Source: Domibacillus indicus
Lineage (GTDB): Bacteria; Bacillota; Bacilli; Bacillales; Domibacillaceae
Assembly (NCBI RefSeq): GCF_000970685.1
Contig: NZ_LAJB01000007.1
Coordinates: forward strand, 1-64,000
Reading direction: 5' to 3'
DNA length: 64,000 nucleotides
Below are positions 46,513 to 55,898 of this stretch, in pieces (the first letter of the stretch is position 1; each line of letters opens with the position of its first letter). The notes under the pieces were generated by a model. It had not been told where the DNA came from. It did no database searches and saw only the letters and a program-made list of their open reading frames with translations. A program made the position numbers and the translations under genes.

Positions 46513-47169
46513 TTGAAAATAGAGAGTAAGCAATCAACCATTAAAGAACAAACGATTTTTAATCACACAGGATCTACTATCAAAACTGAAGATAGAGAAA
46601 TTCATATTATTGCCCGCTTAGAAGAGCCGCTTGTAGCCGTTTTGGGAAATGTTTTGAGTGACGATGAATGTGACGAACTTATTACATTATCAAAGAACAG
46701 AATGCAGCGTTCAAAAATTGGCGCTTCACATCAAGTAAATGAGATGAGAACAAGCAGCGGTATGTTTTTCGATGATAATGAAAACGATATCATTACTAAA
46801 ATTGAAAAAAGGCTTTCATCAATTATGAATATACCTGTTGAACATGGGGATGGTATTCAAATTCTTAAGTATTCAGCCGGAGAGGAGTATAAACCGCACT
46901 ATGATTTCTTTTCGCCAGAAATCGGCGCTTCAAGAAATAACCGAATCAGCACACTCGTCATGTATTTAAATGATGTAGATCAAGGCGGAGAAACATTTTT
47001 TCCACAGCTGAATTTTTCTGTCTTACCAAAAAAAGGAACGGCCGTGTATTTCGAATATTTCTATACCGATATGAATTTAAACGAACGGACCTTGCATGGC
47101 GGCGCGCCTGTTATTACCGGTGAAAAATGGATTGCAACACAATGGATGAGAAAACAAAAATTCAGATAA
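46513..47169 (+). CDS. 2OG-Fe(II) oxygenase, prolyl-4-hydroxylase-like
   Basis: A 218-residue dioxygenase: Fe ligands in HYDFF (His-x-Asp) and the distal His in RTLHGGAPV, with the 2-oxoglutarate Lys in GEKWIATQW. DecDELITLSKNRMQRS (in outline) is the P4H N-terminal helix. Such bacterial enzymes hydroxylate proline in proteins or free amino acids. TTG start after AAGGGG. Monocistronic with a strong terminator. Confidence 0.9.
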   Translation: MKIESKQSTIKEQTIFNHTGSTIKTEDREIHIIARLEEPLVAVLGNVLSDDECDELITLSKNRMQRSKIGASHQVNEMRTSSGMFFDDNENDIITKIEKRLSSIMNIPVEHGDGIQILKYSAGEEYKPHYDFFSPEIGASRNNRISTLVMYLNDVDQGGETFFPQLNFSVLPKKGTAVYFEYFYTDMNLNERTLHGGAPVITGEKWIATQWMRKQKFR

Positions 47170-47183
47170 ACACAAAAATTCTA

Positions 47184-47219
47184 TAATAAAAATCACTCAA
47201 AAAAAGAGTGATTTTTATT
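47184..47219 (+). terminator. Terminator of oxygenase gene
   Basis: Stem AATAAAAATCACTC/GAGTGATTTTTATT with A7 loop. Confidence 0.9.
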
Positions 47220-47433
47220 GCTGCCGGCTTAATAGATAATTCAATTCCCCTTGCAACAATGATCCCTGCATAAATTCGCAAACCTTCATTCTAAAATCCT
47301 TCAATCCCGGATTCTATTCAACAGCAAGTAACAGCCGTGAAAAAAAACAATCTACTTCTTTGACAAAAAAGTATCAAAAAACACGAAATTTGCGCATGTT
47401 TTTTTGAAAAAAGGGTAATAATATACACGGCTC

Positions 47434-47676
47434 TTGATTTTTTACTTTCGTTTTCAAGGAAAATACCTCAAGTCTTATGGATCGAACATATATACAGCTA
47501 AATTACACGAAAAAGGAGCGTTTACTCTGGAAGATGTGACTATGATATTGTCCGCTGAATTGAGCCGCCTTATAGATGACTATTACAGATGTAACGATTC
47601 ATCCCTCAAAGCACAAATTCAACTCGATATTCAACTTTTACGCGAAGCGCTAAAAGAATGTGAACAGCCGATATAG
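47434..47676 (+). CDS. Small helical protein, start uncertain
   Basis: The conserved-looking part is LSAELSRLIDDYYRCND..IQLDIQLLREALKE, an amphipathic helical hairpin. The 5' TTG at 47434 has no ribosome binding site. AAAGGAGCG at 47511-47519 points instead to a CTG at 47527 or a GTG at 47536. A promoter-like GCATG-14 nt-GGGTAA pair lies at 47394-47418. Function unknown. Confidence 0.5.
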   Translation: MIFYFRFQGKYLKSYGSNIYTAKLHEKGAFTLEDVTMILSAELSRLIDDYYRCNDSSLKAQIQLDIQLLREALKECEQPI

Positions 47677-47933
47677 AAATATGTTGGTTTTTTTTATTTA
47701 TAATTTTGAATTTTGTACAGTGATCTTTTTTACAAGAATGTATATTTGCCCCTCATTTCCTTATTAATCTATTCCTTTTTTTCCATTTCTCTCTTTTATC
47801 TGTAAATTACCAGTTACAAAAGCCTTCTTTTCATTTCAAAAAAGAGAGGATTTTCATTTCTCATTCGGGTTACGAGTAGCTTTTTACCTATTATTTTTGA
47901 TATAATTTCCATAAACGAGAAGGGAGTGACATT

Positions 47934-48140
47934 TTGAAATTATTACAGTATGTCTCTGACCGGTCTTTCTATCGACTGCTTGACGAAAAGAAAAACCGGA
48001 TAAGTCTGCCATTTGACAAAAATGGTACTATTCTTGAGCAAAGCAACCAGCAAGAAACCTGGGTAGATGCATTGTCGGTTGATATGGCAAAGTGGGAAAC
48101 AAAAAACGCATACACACAAGCAGTTAAGAAAGACCGGTAA
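47934..48140 (+). CDS. Small unknown soluble protein
   Basis: 68 residues, TTG start after AGGGAGTG. Sequence LLQYVSDRSFYRLLDEKKNR then acidic and polar; no family recognised. Confidence 0.55.
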   Translation: MKLLQYVSDRSFYRLLDEKKNRISLPFDKNGTILEQSNQQETWVDALSVDMAKWETKNAYTQAVKKDR

Positions 48141-48158
48141 CATACCGGTCTTAACAAA

Positions 48159-48187
48159 AAAGAACCGCGGACTGTACCGCAATTCTT
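48159..48187 (-). terminator. Terminator of second RsbR gene
   Basis: GCGG/CCGC stem flanked by AAAGAA..TTCTTTTTT on the minus strand. Confidence 0.6.
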
Positions 48188-48194
48188 TATATAA

Positions 48195-49037
48195 TCAAAG
48201 AGTTTCCGGATTATAGTTCAAAGCTCTTGATAGTGTGGAAGTAACCGGAATATTATCAAAAGAAAGACCAAGCTGAATGGCAGTTTGCGCAATTTCGGGA
48301 CGAATTCCTGAGAGGGTTGTTTTTACTCCTATTAAACTTAGCGCATCATGCAGCTGAAAAATTTGCTGTGCTACCATTGTATCGATTGCCACGACTCCTG
48401 ATAAATCAACATACAGGCAATTAAGCTTTTTATCGGCACATTGTGTTAATGTGTTTTCAAGGATAAGTTTAGCACGCGCAGTATCAATGTCTCCGACAAG
48501 CGGAAGCAATCCAGTGGTCTCATTCAGCTTAATAACCGGTGAGCTTAGTTCATAAATCAGCTCCTGATGATCCTGCAGTCTTTTCTTTAAGTATTTACTA
48601 TGTTCTTCTATAAACCAAACTGTGACTTTATCCATTGTGTCAATAATCATCTTATTCCACAAATCGATATCTTCCTGTGTATACTGGCCTTTTTGGAGTG
48701 ATACAAACTCTCTTACAAGTTCTATGTACTGGTCACGAGTTCGATAATACTCATTTAAAATTGAATGTGAAGGAGTCGCAAGGTGATTCGGGTCGCTCGC
48801 AACGTTCACAATCCACTCTTCAAATTGTTTTATACAGCTTGCTTCTTCTTTAGTGAATACTTGAAAAAATTGTTTATGAAATTCCTGGTTTTGTTTTTTA
48901 ACAAGCTTGATGTCTTCCTCGCTTGAAGAAGCATAAACTCCTGACGAATTACTTTTTTCTAACGTTTGGTACCATTCTTCTGTTAATCGTTCTGTTTGAT
49001 CCATTAAATAGCTGTAAAGCTCCTTATTCTTTTCCAC
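48195..49037 (-). CDS. RsbR-type stressosome protein 2 (STAS domain)
   Basis: A 280-residue paralog of the protein at 36961: helical N-domain, then STAS with LPLVGDIDTARAK and DLSGVVAIDTMVAQQ carrying the RsbT-target Thr positions, and GIRPEIAQTAIQLGL. GTG start at 49037 after AGGAGGAAAG. Different N-domains on the two paralogs suggest different stress inputs to one stressosome. Confidence 0.88.
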   Translation of the reverse strand: MEKNKELYSYLMDQTERLTEEWYQTLEKSNSSGVYASSSEEDIKLVKKQNQEFHKQFFQVFTKEEASCIKQFEEWIVNVASDPNHLATPSHSILNEYYRTRDQYIELVREFVSLQKGQYTQEDIDLWNKMIIDTMDKVTVWFIEEHSKYLKKRLQDHQELIYELSSPVIKLNETTGLLPLVGDIDTARAKLILENTLTQCADKKLNCLYVDLSGVVAIDTMVAQQIFQLHDALSLIGVKTTLSGIRPEIAQTAIQLGLSFDNIPVTSTLSRALNYNPETL

Positions 49038-49224
49038 TAATCTTTCCTCCTGATTAATCCGAAAAAATGAATGTTTTATAATCATTTTAACGCAATAAAA
49101 GAATGGAAGCTATTTATTCAATTTTCAGCTTCTGTTTTTGCTTCTTTTTGAATCCTTCAAAAACAAATAAAACGGCTCCTGGCAAGTTTGTTTTTCAACA
49201 CTTTGCTCAATAGCCGCTTTTCAT

Positions 49225-49482
49225 TCATTTAAATTCTTTTGTAAAATCATCATTTATCTTCAATTCTACGGATTGGTAAATCTTTTTGGCTTCTTCTGCG
49301 GAAATATTGAATTCACGGCCGACAAGGGCAGTGATTTGCGGATCATAAATCTCATCTTCATACGTATTTCCGTTTTTTATTGACTGATTGTATTGTTCTT
49401 TCATAAAACGATAGATATCTTGTTCTTCCTGCCCGGGCTCCTCCATGTCTGTTTTCGCCTCATACTTTTGTTCAAATACCAA
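49225..49482 (-). CDS. Small acidic unknown protein
   Basis: 85 residues, Glu/Asp-rich N-terminus (MEEPGQEEQDIYRFMKEQ) and a helical end SAEEAKKIYQSVELKI. TTG start after AAAGGAG. No family recognised. Confidence 0.6.
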   Translation of the reverse strand: MVFEQKYEAKTDMEEPGQEEQDIYRFMKEQYNQSIKNGNTYEDEIYDPQITALVGREFNISAEEAKKIYQSVELKINDDFTKEFK

Positions 49483-49711
49483 TTGATTCAGACTCCTTTC
49501 TTCTTTAGTTATTATGCTTCCCCTAAAAATATCATTTAATCACTTCTCTGAACGCTGCCTTTATCCTGTTTACATTCCGTTCATAAACCTCCTTTGAAGC
49601 AGCTTTTTTTAAAGGGTAATACAAACGGATGGAAAAAGTCTGATACTGAATTAAGGGGCTTTTTCTGTTCTTCAACTTGCCACTCATGCCGGCCGCTTCG
49701 TTTTGCTTTGC

Positions 49712-49737
49712 GTTTTCCAGCGAAAGAAAAGGGGTAA
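49712..49737 (+). promoter_or_regulatory. Sigma-B/F-type promoter of small lipoprotein
   Basis: GTTTTC, 14 nt, GGGTAA; about 110 nt before the TTG start. Confidence 0.5.
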
Positions 49738-49845
49738 ATATTTACTGGATTTGCTTTCCAGATAAACCGGCCAGACAGCTTGCAGCGAATAATTTTGCTG
49801 CCTGGACAAATACTGCCAATAACTTTATTGAGAGGAGTAAAATCA

Positions 49846-50001
49846 TTGCGCAAATACCTGTTGTTTTTCATATCAAGCCTTTTGTCTGCTGTTATACTCT
49901 CCGGATGCAATAACACCGATACTAAAACGGATACGTATACGCCTGACGGTACCGATGAACACGAGTCGCACGAGGAACAGGAGGCAAAAGAAGACCAGTA
50001 A
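49846..50001 (+). CDS. Small lipoprotein, 51 residues
   Basis: Signal peptide with lipobox LSGC after residue 18, then a short acidic, Asp/Thr/Glu-rich mature peptide. TTG start at 49846 after GAGAGGAG. The longer frame from 49780 and the overlapping minus-strand frame (49581-50078) lack ribosome binding sites. Confidence 0.7.
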   Translation: MRKYLLFFISSLLSAVILSGCNNTDTKTDTYTPDGTDEHESHEEQEAKEDQ

Positions 50002-50342
50002 GCTTCCCGGGAGCACTGCTTTACGCAGGGCGCAGTGTTCGCCCTGCCGGAAAGTGCATCCGCCAGCCCGCATCCCATTATGCTGCTTTTTTATGTGATC
50101 GGAAACGGCGGAAGCAAAGCTTATTTCACTTCTATTGTTCAGAGAATGGAAGTACTTTTATTACATCATTTCGATTAACAATTTCTTTTCTCAACCGCAT
50201 GATAGATTTTTTAATTCATCCCTTAAAATAAAAAAGCAAATAGAGGCAGTCCGCCAATTCTTTATTTTAATTGCTTTTTGTCTTGAATTCTTTTCATAAT
50301 TGCAGCGTATATATAGTTAACCTGGCGAAGGGAGGAGACAGA
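50002..50342. other. Gene-free stretch
   Basis: No convincing gene; a CGCAGTG-type inverted repeat (GGGAGCACTGC..GCAGTGTTCGCC, about 50009-50043) follows the lipoprotein stop and could act as a weak terminator. Confidence 0.35.
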
Positions 50343-50429
50343 ATGGATACTGCTGCATGGGTGGCAATATGCATTGCTGTTTTTTCAGGTATTATGGCTG
50401 CGAACAATGGAAGCAAAAAAAAGAAATAA
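50343..50429 (+). CDS. 28-residue hydrophobic peptide
   Basis: MDTAAWVAICIAVFSGIM followed by AANNGSKKKK: one membrane span and a basic tail. ATG preceded by GGGAGGAG. Too short for family assignment; resembles small membrane peptides in topology. Confidence 0.55.
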   Translation: MDTAAWVAICIAVFSGIMAANNGSKKKK

Positions 50430-50607
50430 AAGGAACAGTTTAAGAGTGTGTTTTTCTTCATCGGGCATCATACATTGGATTCTATGAAGTGGTTTCCAAT
50501 TTCAATACTAATTAAAGAAGCGGCCGCAGCAGACAGAAAATGTTGAAAAATATCGATTTTTTTCGAATTTTTTGTTTACAGCGCGCTAAAACGGGTACTT
50601 AATTTGT

Positions 50608-50667
50608 AGTTCACTTACCTAATAACCCTTTTTTCTTTTTGCCGAGGCTTCACTTCGGCATTTTTTT
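50608..50667 (+). ncRNA. Candidate small RNA unit F
   Basis: GTTTA (50574-50578), 14 nt, GGGTACTTAA (50593-50602); about 60 nt later a terminator TGCCGA..TCGGCA plus T7. No ORF inside. Confidence 0.5.
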
Positions 50668-50713
50668 ATTGAACAGACCGTTTTTTTTAATGATAATTTT
50701 TATTTTTCAGCTA

Positions 50714-51643
50714 TTATAGAATATCTTTAAACACCTGTGCCTGCTCCTCAAGACGGCGCGCCGCCTCATCTATCTCTGTAAATGCTTCTGATGCCTGTTT
50801 TATCAGCATTTGGCTGTTTATAATGCTGCCTTGTGAATGCTCCGTTGTGCTGCTAACCTTGTTTACTTCAATGGTAATTCCTTTTATATGGGCATTTACT
50901 TCCTGGATCGAGTCCTGTACACGCCCAGCAAGCTTTCTTACTTCACTTGCTACAACATTAAACCCTTTCCCATGCTCCCCGGCACGGGCCGCTTCAATAG
51001 AAGCATTTAATGCCAATAAATTGGTCTGGGCAGCTATTTCCCTTATTGTTTTAACGATTCCCTCAATAGAACCTGCCTGGTTTTTTAATGACTTTAAAGC
51101 CTCCAGATTTTCATTTGACTCTAAAACAAGTTTTTCGGAGGCTTCTGCAATCTCTTCACTTCTCTCCATTCCTTGATCAGCGCGGTAACGCAATTCTGTA
51201 GCCATTCCTTGAAGTACAGAAGCCACTTTTACTGTTTTCTTTTCGCGCTCATTAATATTAGTGGCTATTTTTACAATTCCCGCTACTTTCCCATCTACAT
51301 CGTACACAGGTGTATAAGTTGCTTCAAGCCAAACAAGAGAGCCATCTTTTGTAACCCGCTGAATTTTTTGCTGCATTCCCTGCCCGCTTCGTAAATCGCT
51401 CCATAGCTTTGAATACCCGGGACTCCTGACAAAATCCTCTGTGCAAAACTGCTTGTGGGAAAGCCCTGGCATTTCTGCAACGCTGTATCGCATTGTTCTG
51501 GCAAAGTTACTGTTTGCCCAAAGAACTTCTCCCTGCGGATTAAATTCAATCATGGCAAGCGAGCCCTCAATTGCCGCTAATACAGCTTCTTTATCAAACT
51601 TTTGTGTGCTGACAGCTATTTTTTCTGTTTGCTGAATCTTCAT
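50714..51643 (-). CDS. Soluble PAS-containing methyl-accepting chemotaxis-like protein
   Basis: A 309-residue protein without membrane spans. PAS domain at about 20-130 ([16 protein letters not shown]; a PAC-like EATYTPVYD), then a short MCP signalling domain with the hairpin tip [22 protein letters not shown] in outline. Similar architecture to soluble receptors such as YfmS or CheY-linked energy sensors. Start after CGGGAGG. Confidence 0.85.
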   Translation of the reverse strand: MKIQQTEKIAVSTQKFDKEAVLAAIEGSLAMIEFNPQGEVLWANSNFARTMRYSVAEMPGLSHKQFCTEDFVRSPGYSKLWSDLRSGQGMQQKIQRVTKDGSLVWLEATYTPVYDVDGKVAGIVKIATNINEREKKTVKVASVLQGMATELRYRADQGMERSEEIAEASEKLVLESNENLEALKSLKNQAGSIEGIVKTIREIAAQTNLLALNASIEAARAGEHGKGFNVVASEVRKLAGRVQDSIQEVNAHIKGITIEVNKVSSTTEHSQGSIINSQMLIKQASEAFTEIDEAARRLEEQAQVFKDIL

Positions 51644-52022
51644 ATAAAGCCTCCCGTTGTCATATTTAAACCTGTGAAACTCATGACCTTTTTCCTATCC
51701 AAATTCAACGGTAGCAGTATATAATTTTAAAAGCAAATCTGAATGTTTTACTTCCCTGGCATTTTTCTTTGATCGATTAACAGCTCAGTATAAAGAAAAA
51801 ACACCCACATCATGTGAGTGCTTTTCCATCTTTTATATGCATACTATTACGATTTTTTTGTGGCTTACCAAACCATATAAAGTGTATACCCTGTACACCT
51901 GATTTTAAACTTTGGCCTGTTCACTGCGGCAGAGGTTGTTTAGCTTTATGGCTGCTTTATATACTTCAGGAAAAAGTATGCATTGAAATTCCAGGACGAA
52001 TTTCAGTATAGAGAAACCGCTT

Positions 52023-52274
52023 ATGCCTAATTATGACGTTCTTTTTTCTTTTTTCCCGTTTTTAGCAATTGGTTTGTTTAAAAATATCCGGAAGGTATTA
52101 AAAGCGAAAGGTCATGAAGATTTTAAAAAATTAATTAGCTTCATTATGGGTGACGGCGAACGTTTTATCCTTTGTGGCTCTGCCTTTTTTACTTTGTTTA
52201 ATATCTGGTGGAGATTATTCTTCTGGCCTTCCCCTGCTTTGAACGATTGGAGGATATGCCGCTCCTTACATTGA
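52023..52274 (+). CDS. Possible small membrane protein
   Basis: 83 codons with two hydrophobic stretches (VLFSFFPFLAIGLF; FILCGSAFFTLFNIWW). The ATG has only a weak GAGA upstream. May be a real gene or a fragment. Confidence 0.3.
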   Translation: MPNYDVLFSFFPFLAIGLFKNIRKVLKAKGHEDFKKLISFIMGDGERFILCGSAFFTLFNIWWRLFFWPSPALNDWRICRSLH

Positions 52275-52279
52275 CTTTT

Positions 52280-52666
52280 TTATTGAATAAAACCTAATGG
52301 AGTTTTAGGCTCTTTGGGGTTGGGCCGGGGCATCGCCATCAACAAAAAATTAAGCTGCGATACATGTTGAACCAACTGCACTTCTAATCCGCTCTCCGTA
52401 ACGCCCGCAAACGTGATTAAACTGGGGTCGCAGTAGCCCAGTGCCTTGACCTGGAAGGTAATGGACTGCCCCGAGGGAATAAGCCTGATTCCCACCCCCT
52501 GGCTGCCATCCAGTTTATTATCGAAATCTTCAGCTCTTTTTTTTAAATGCTTATAAAATTCACTTGCCAGGGTTTGTTGTCCCTCTGCATTTGCTGGCAG
52601 AGGCAATTCATTGCAAATTTCGTTGCCGCCTGGTGGTTGTTTTGATGGTTCTTCCTTGGATTCCAC
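52280..52666 (-). CDS. DUF6173-like protein
   Basis: A 128-residue soluble protein; the block GVGIRLIPSGQSITFQV, GYCDPSLITF and ELNFLLMAMPRP-like end fits a conserved family I associate with DUF6173, at moderate confidence. GTG start after AAGGAGATG. Function unknown. Confidence 0.6.
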   Translation of the reverse strand: MESKEEPSKQPPGGNEICNELPLPANAEGQQTLASEFYKHLKKRAEDFDNKLDGSQGVGIRLIPSGQSITFQVKALGYCDPSLITFAGVTESGLEVQLVQHVSQLNFLLMAMPRPNPKEPKTPLGFIQ

Positions 52667-52867
52667 TTTGTCATCTCCTTCGCCAGCCGGTTAAAGCTGC
52701 CCTGAATTCTGCTTTATTATCTCCTTTTTCGTCACCTTATTATGCTTCACACTAAGCCAAAAGCTCCTGTTCTTCTCCAGCTTTTATACGAAACCATTTT
52801 AAGCCGGGCATTTTCTTCCGCTTTATTTCTTTTGTATAAACTCTTCTGCTGCGGGTAATATATTAGT

Positions 52868-52941
52868 GGTGAGGTGGTCTTTTCCTCCCAAGCTTGTATT
52901 CCCATTACCCAGTGCAGCCAGGACCCCTCTGGCTGTTTTTT
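52868..52941 (+). ncRNA. Candidate small RNA unit C
   Basis: GTATA (52834-52838), 14 nt, GGGTAATATA (52853-52862). RNA contains GGTGAGGTGG/ CCTCCCAAGC and ATTCCCATTACCC, ending in CAGCCAGG..CTCTGGCTG plus T6, the same terminator sequence as units A and B. No ORF. Confidence 0.5.
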
Positions 52942-53162
52942 GCTTTATAAATCCCTTCTTTGCCCTTTTGCAGCTGCCTGAAATATCGATTTGTGATTTA
53001 AAATATCATATTCGTTACGGACAGGTTATCTATTTCAGCAGCAAATAGAGCAATGCTGAAATTTGGCATTGGTATGTTTTTAAGTTTCAGCTTCTCGCGC
53101 TGCTTATTTTTATTCTCGGCAAAAAAAACAGCACCCATAGATGCTTGTTATCTTTTTTTGCA

Positions 53163-53390
53163 TTATATGTTTTTCGGTTCATTTTTAATGCCGGCCGGGC
53201 TTATAAATGAGATTTTTGTAACTAACTCTAAATTAAACGCCTGGTTATTTTCATCAATAAGCCATTTTTCTTCATGGTCGGTAAACATTCTCAAAACTAC
53301 CTCCTCCTTGCCAGGCGGACCTTTAACTTCAATGATTTCACTATTTTCTTTATCAAATTGAAGTTTGACTTTATAGATGATTTTATCCAT
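53163..53390 (-). CDS. Small unknown beta-rich protein
   Basis: 75 residues: KIIYKVKLQFDKENSEIIEV strand pattern, likely a single beta-sheet domain. ATG after AAAGGAGGAG. No family recognised. Confidence 0.6.
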   Translation of the reverse strand: MDKIIYKVKLQFDKENSEIIEVKGPPGKEEVVLRMFTDHEEKWLIDENNQAFNLELVTKISFISPAGIKNEPKNI

Positions 53391-53527
53391 TAAGCACTCC
53401 TCCTTTTATCTTGCATTTCGACAAAAGGATTTGTTTTCCTTCCCCTCACTCACCTTTAAAATCTCTTTCCTGTCCAATAGGCTGAAAAGGCTTTTCAACC
53501 CACTAAAAAAAGCATCACTGTGGATGC

Positions 53528-53674
53528 TTACTCAATTACTGTTTTGCATTTTGGACAGTAATGCTCCCAATAAGAATCGGATCCGTTTTCTGCTGCCCTC
53601 TCGTCCTTGTCTGTTTCCTCAAACTGGCCTTCCCATTTACAGCTCGGACATTTAAAAATTTCTAAATCAGCCAT
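53528..53674 (-). CDS. Zinc-ribbon mini protein
   Basis: 48 residues: FKCPSCKWEG near the N-terminus and HYCPKCKTVIE at the C-terminus, two CPxC knuckles of one zinc ribbon. ATG at 53674 after GGGGTGA. The longer frame upstream lacks a start signal. Confidence 0.7.
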   Translation of the reverse strand: MADLEIFKCPSCKWEGQFEETDKDERAAENGSDSYWEHYCPKCKTVIE

Positions 53675-53839
53675 GAGCTTCACCCCTGTGCTATTTATGT
53701 GCAAACAAGTAAGTTTAATTTTGTTTCTGTAAAGTTTATAAAAATTATACCCTTTCATAAATATCCTAAGCATGCCAGGAAAACATTTTTTGTTCTCCAA
53801 GGATTTGTGCTGCTATAGCAGCAATCATATATGCTTAAA

Positions 53840-54061
53840 TCAATGCCGTATCCCTTTTGTTGTATATTGCCGTTTCTGGCCATTTGCAAAACGGACATCC
53901 ACTGCGTTTTTTTGCGGGTTCGATGTTACTGCCACTACACTTCCAAGCCCGTATTGCCCGCGCTCTTCACCTTTGAGCAATCCAAGGTGTTTGTTATGTG
54001 CCAGGATAAATAACTCCCGTTCGGCATCGCTTAAATGTTCATAACCTTCAATAGGCTTCAT
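53840..54061 (-). CDS. Small unknown protein
   Basis: 73 residues. N-half helical (SDAERELFILAHNKHLGLL), C-half beta (GLGSVVAVTSNPQKNAVDV) like a small SH3/KOW fold. ATG at 54061 after GGAGGAGG. Confidence 0.6.
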   Translation of the reverse strand: MKPIEGYEHLSDAERELFILAHNKHLGLLKGEERGQYGLGSVVAVTSNPQKNAVDVRFANGQKRQYTTKGIRH

Positions 54062-54360
54062 GCTGTTTTCCTCCTCCTGCTCGTACATTTGTGTCAACTA
54101 GGCCGGCAGTTTTTTATACACTCCATAGCATTGGTTTTCCCAAAAGTAACGATTAATATAAGTGGTTTCACAGCAGTTTTATTTTGCACATAGTGTCTTT
54201 TTAATAAACTTTGCAAAGAAGCAGCAATGAATGGAGAATTTGTTTCTAAGCAAAGAAAACAGCACCTCCCGGGATGCTGTTTATAAAAAAGGAAAGCTGC
54301 TTTATTACATTTTATGAGTAAGAAGCTTATCATCGGTACTGTTAACTGAAGCATCCAGTG

Positions 54361-55002
54361 TTATCGGGGCTTTTCAATTTTCATTTCAAAATAGTGAATG
54401 TCTTTTAAAGCTTTGCCGATTAAGCACAGTACACTTTCTTTATGATCTTTGTTGTTCGCGAAATCCAGATGATTTACACCAAGCAGAACCTTTGGGGAAT
54501 GGTGATAATTTTCATACCAGGCATCATATCTCTCATTCAGCCGCTCCCAATAATTTATATCCACTTCAGATTCAAATCCTCGTCTGCGGCGGTCGATCCG
54601 CTCTTTTGCTGTTTCTGTATCACACTGAAGATAGATCAGCAGATCCGGTGCTTTTGTGGTTGCCACAATAGCTGCAAGAAGTTTTTTATATGTCCGATAC
54701 TCTTCCGGTGCCATGCTTCCATCTTCACTTAAAAGCTCTGCAAATATCTCGTCACCAAAAATAGACCGGTCGAGTATACCGTTTCTTTGTCCAGAAACTT
54801 GTTTAATCATTTCCCAGCGCTCTGTGGCAAAATGAATTTGCGTGGTAAAAGACCATCTTGAACGGTCTCGATAAAAACGATTCAGCAATTTTTCTGTATC
54901 TGGATTGCCCAGCTCTTCAAAAACTGGAATGCGAAAATGATCGCTGATTAAACTGGAGAGTGTTGATTTCCCTGCTCCTACCGTTCCCTCAATAAGTATC
55001 AT
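54361..55002 (-). CDS. Deoxynucleoside kinase (dGK/dCK family)
   Basis: A 213-residue kinase: P-loop EGTVGAGKST, the DRS motif in ILDRSIFGDEIF, and the Arg-rich LID in ERIDRRRRG. It phosphorylates deoxynucleosides for salvage; purine or pyrimidine preference cannot be read here. Start at 55002 after AAAGGAG. Stand-alone gene. Confidence 0.9.
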   Translation of the reverse strand: MILIEGTVGAGKSTLSSLISDHFRIPVFEELGNPDTEKLLNRFYRDRSRWSFTTQIHFATERWEMIKQVSGQRNGILDRSIFGDEIFAELLSEDGSMAPEEYRTYKKLLAAIVATTKAPDLLIYLQCDTETAKERIDRRRRGFESEVDINYWERLNERYDAWYENYHHSPKVLLGVNHLDFANNKDHKESVLCLIGKALKDIHYFEMKIEKPR

Positions 55003-55364
55003 GAGGTCTTCTCCTTTATATTTCTTTTTATTTCGGCAGTGTATACCAATCCTGGATAGCATCGCTTTTAGCGAGCTCTTCTAATTTGATTGTGAATCTT
55101 AACCCATCATTTTATACAAAAAAAGACTTCGCTTTTTTGCTTTTCCATTTTTCGGTCTCCCTTCTTCAATATGCCTGGAACAACTTAGTAAGAGACCCGG
55201 AAGCTTTCACGTGTAAACTTTCGTTATTTGTCATTGTAAATATACCCCTTTCCCGCTGTTTTAAATCTGCCGCCAGGTTATCGGGCACCCTTTTCACAGT
55301 TAAAAGCCTGAGATATAATTCCCCTTATTTTTTGTTTCACGATTCTATACTCCAGGCATAAACA
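55003..55364. other. Gene-free stretch
   Basis: Between divergent genes; no supported ORF or repeat seen apart from the promoter at its right end. Confidence 0.4.
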
Positions 55365-55393
55365 TTTCAATTTCAAGATAAATATTCTATAAT
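55365..55393 (+). promoter_or_regulatory. Promoter of Spo0E paralog 1
   Basis: TTTCAA, 17 nt, TATAAT; conserved almost base for base in front of the second paralog at 59595. Confidence 0.7.
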
Positions 55394-55430
55394 TACCCAT
55401 ATATGTTTATTGATATACAGGAGGAGTACT

Positions 55431-55598
55431 ATGATTTACGCCCAGGGAGCCTTTTGTGACTTACTTTCCCGCATTAATAACCTCAGGCATCTTATGGTTG
55501 CTGCTGGCTTACAGTATGGCCTTACCAGTCCTGAAACATTACGGTACAGCGAACAGCTGGATGAGCTTATTCTTCAATATCAATTTCAAAACAAATAA
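55431..55598 (+). CDS. Spo0E-family phosphatase, paralog 1
   Basis: 55 residues; helix 1 FCDLLSRINNLRHLM, helix 2 with the family motif YSEQLDELI. Spo0E-type proteins dephosphorylate Spo0A~P and delay sporulation. ATG after CAGGAGGAG. Lies 300 nt before a KinB-like kinase; its near-copy at 59661 lies on the other side. Confidence 0.82.
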   Translation: MIYAQGAFCDLLSRINNLRHLMVAAGLQYGLTSPETLRYSEQLDELILQYQFQNK

Positions 55599-55657
55599 AT
55601 ATTATGAAAATCAAACCTTTTTGTTTGTAATTTTGGAAAGCGGCTATTTGCTTTATG

Positions 55658-55715
55658 GTGTAAATCTCGAAACCAGGTCTTTTTTCCTTTGCCGGGTCTT
55701 CTCCCGGCTTTTTTA
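55658..55715 (+). ncRNA. Candidate small RNA unit H
   Basis: GTTTG (55624-55628), 14 nt, GGCTATTTGC; about 60 nt later terminator GCCGGG/CCCGGC plus T6. It could instead be read-through processing of the Spo0E transcript, whose stop is 60 nt upstream. Confidence 0.35.
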
Positions 55716-55898
55716 TTTGCTTGCTCAAATCATCCTTCCAGCAATAAAATGCAAAACAAAAATCTTATATATAAATTAAATTTATATACAAAATTTATAC
55801 AGTTATCGTTATTATATAAATTAAGATGCTTCCATCAGGAAACACATAGATGCTGAATTTTTAAAATTGAATAAAAGAATGAGACTGGAGCTGCTGCG

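Noticed and set aside
49640-49760. Third GEMM-like sequence on the minus strand (ACGCAAAGC at about 49703-49711)
   Set aside because: The CAAATCCAG..CTGG part looks like one aptamer stem, but the second hairpin and the GCCAGCC segment do not fit, and the plus strand has a better reading as promoter and leader of the small lipoprotein.
49581-50078. 165-codon minus-strand ORF
   Set aside because: No ribosome binding site, composition without domain pattern, and it lies antisense to the lipoprotein gene with a clear TTG start and lipobox.
54094-54354. 86-codon minus-strand ORF
   Set aside because: No ribosome binding site and no protein-like pattern; it fills the gap between two supported genes.
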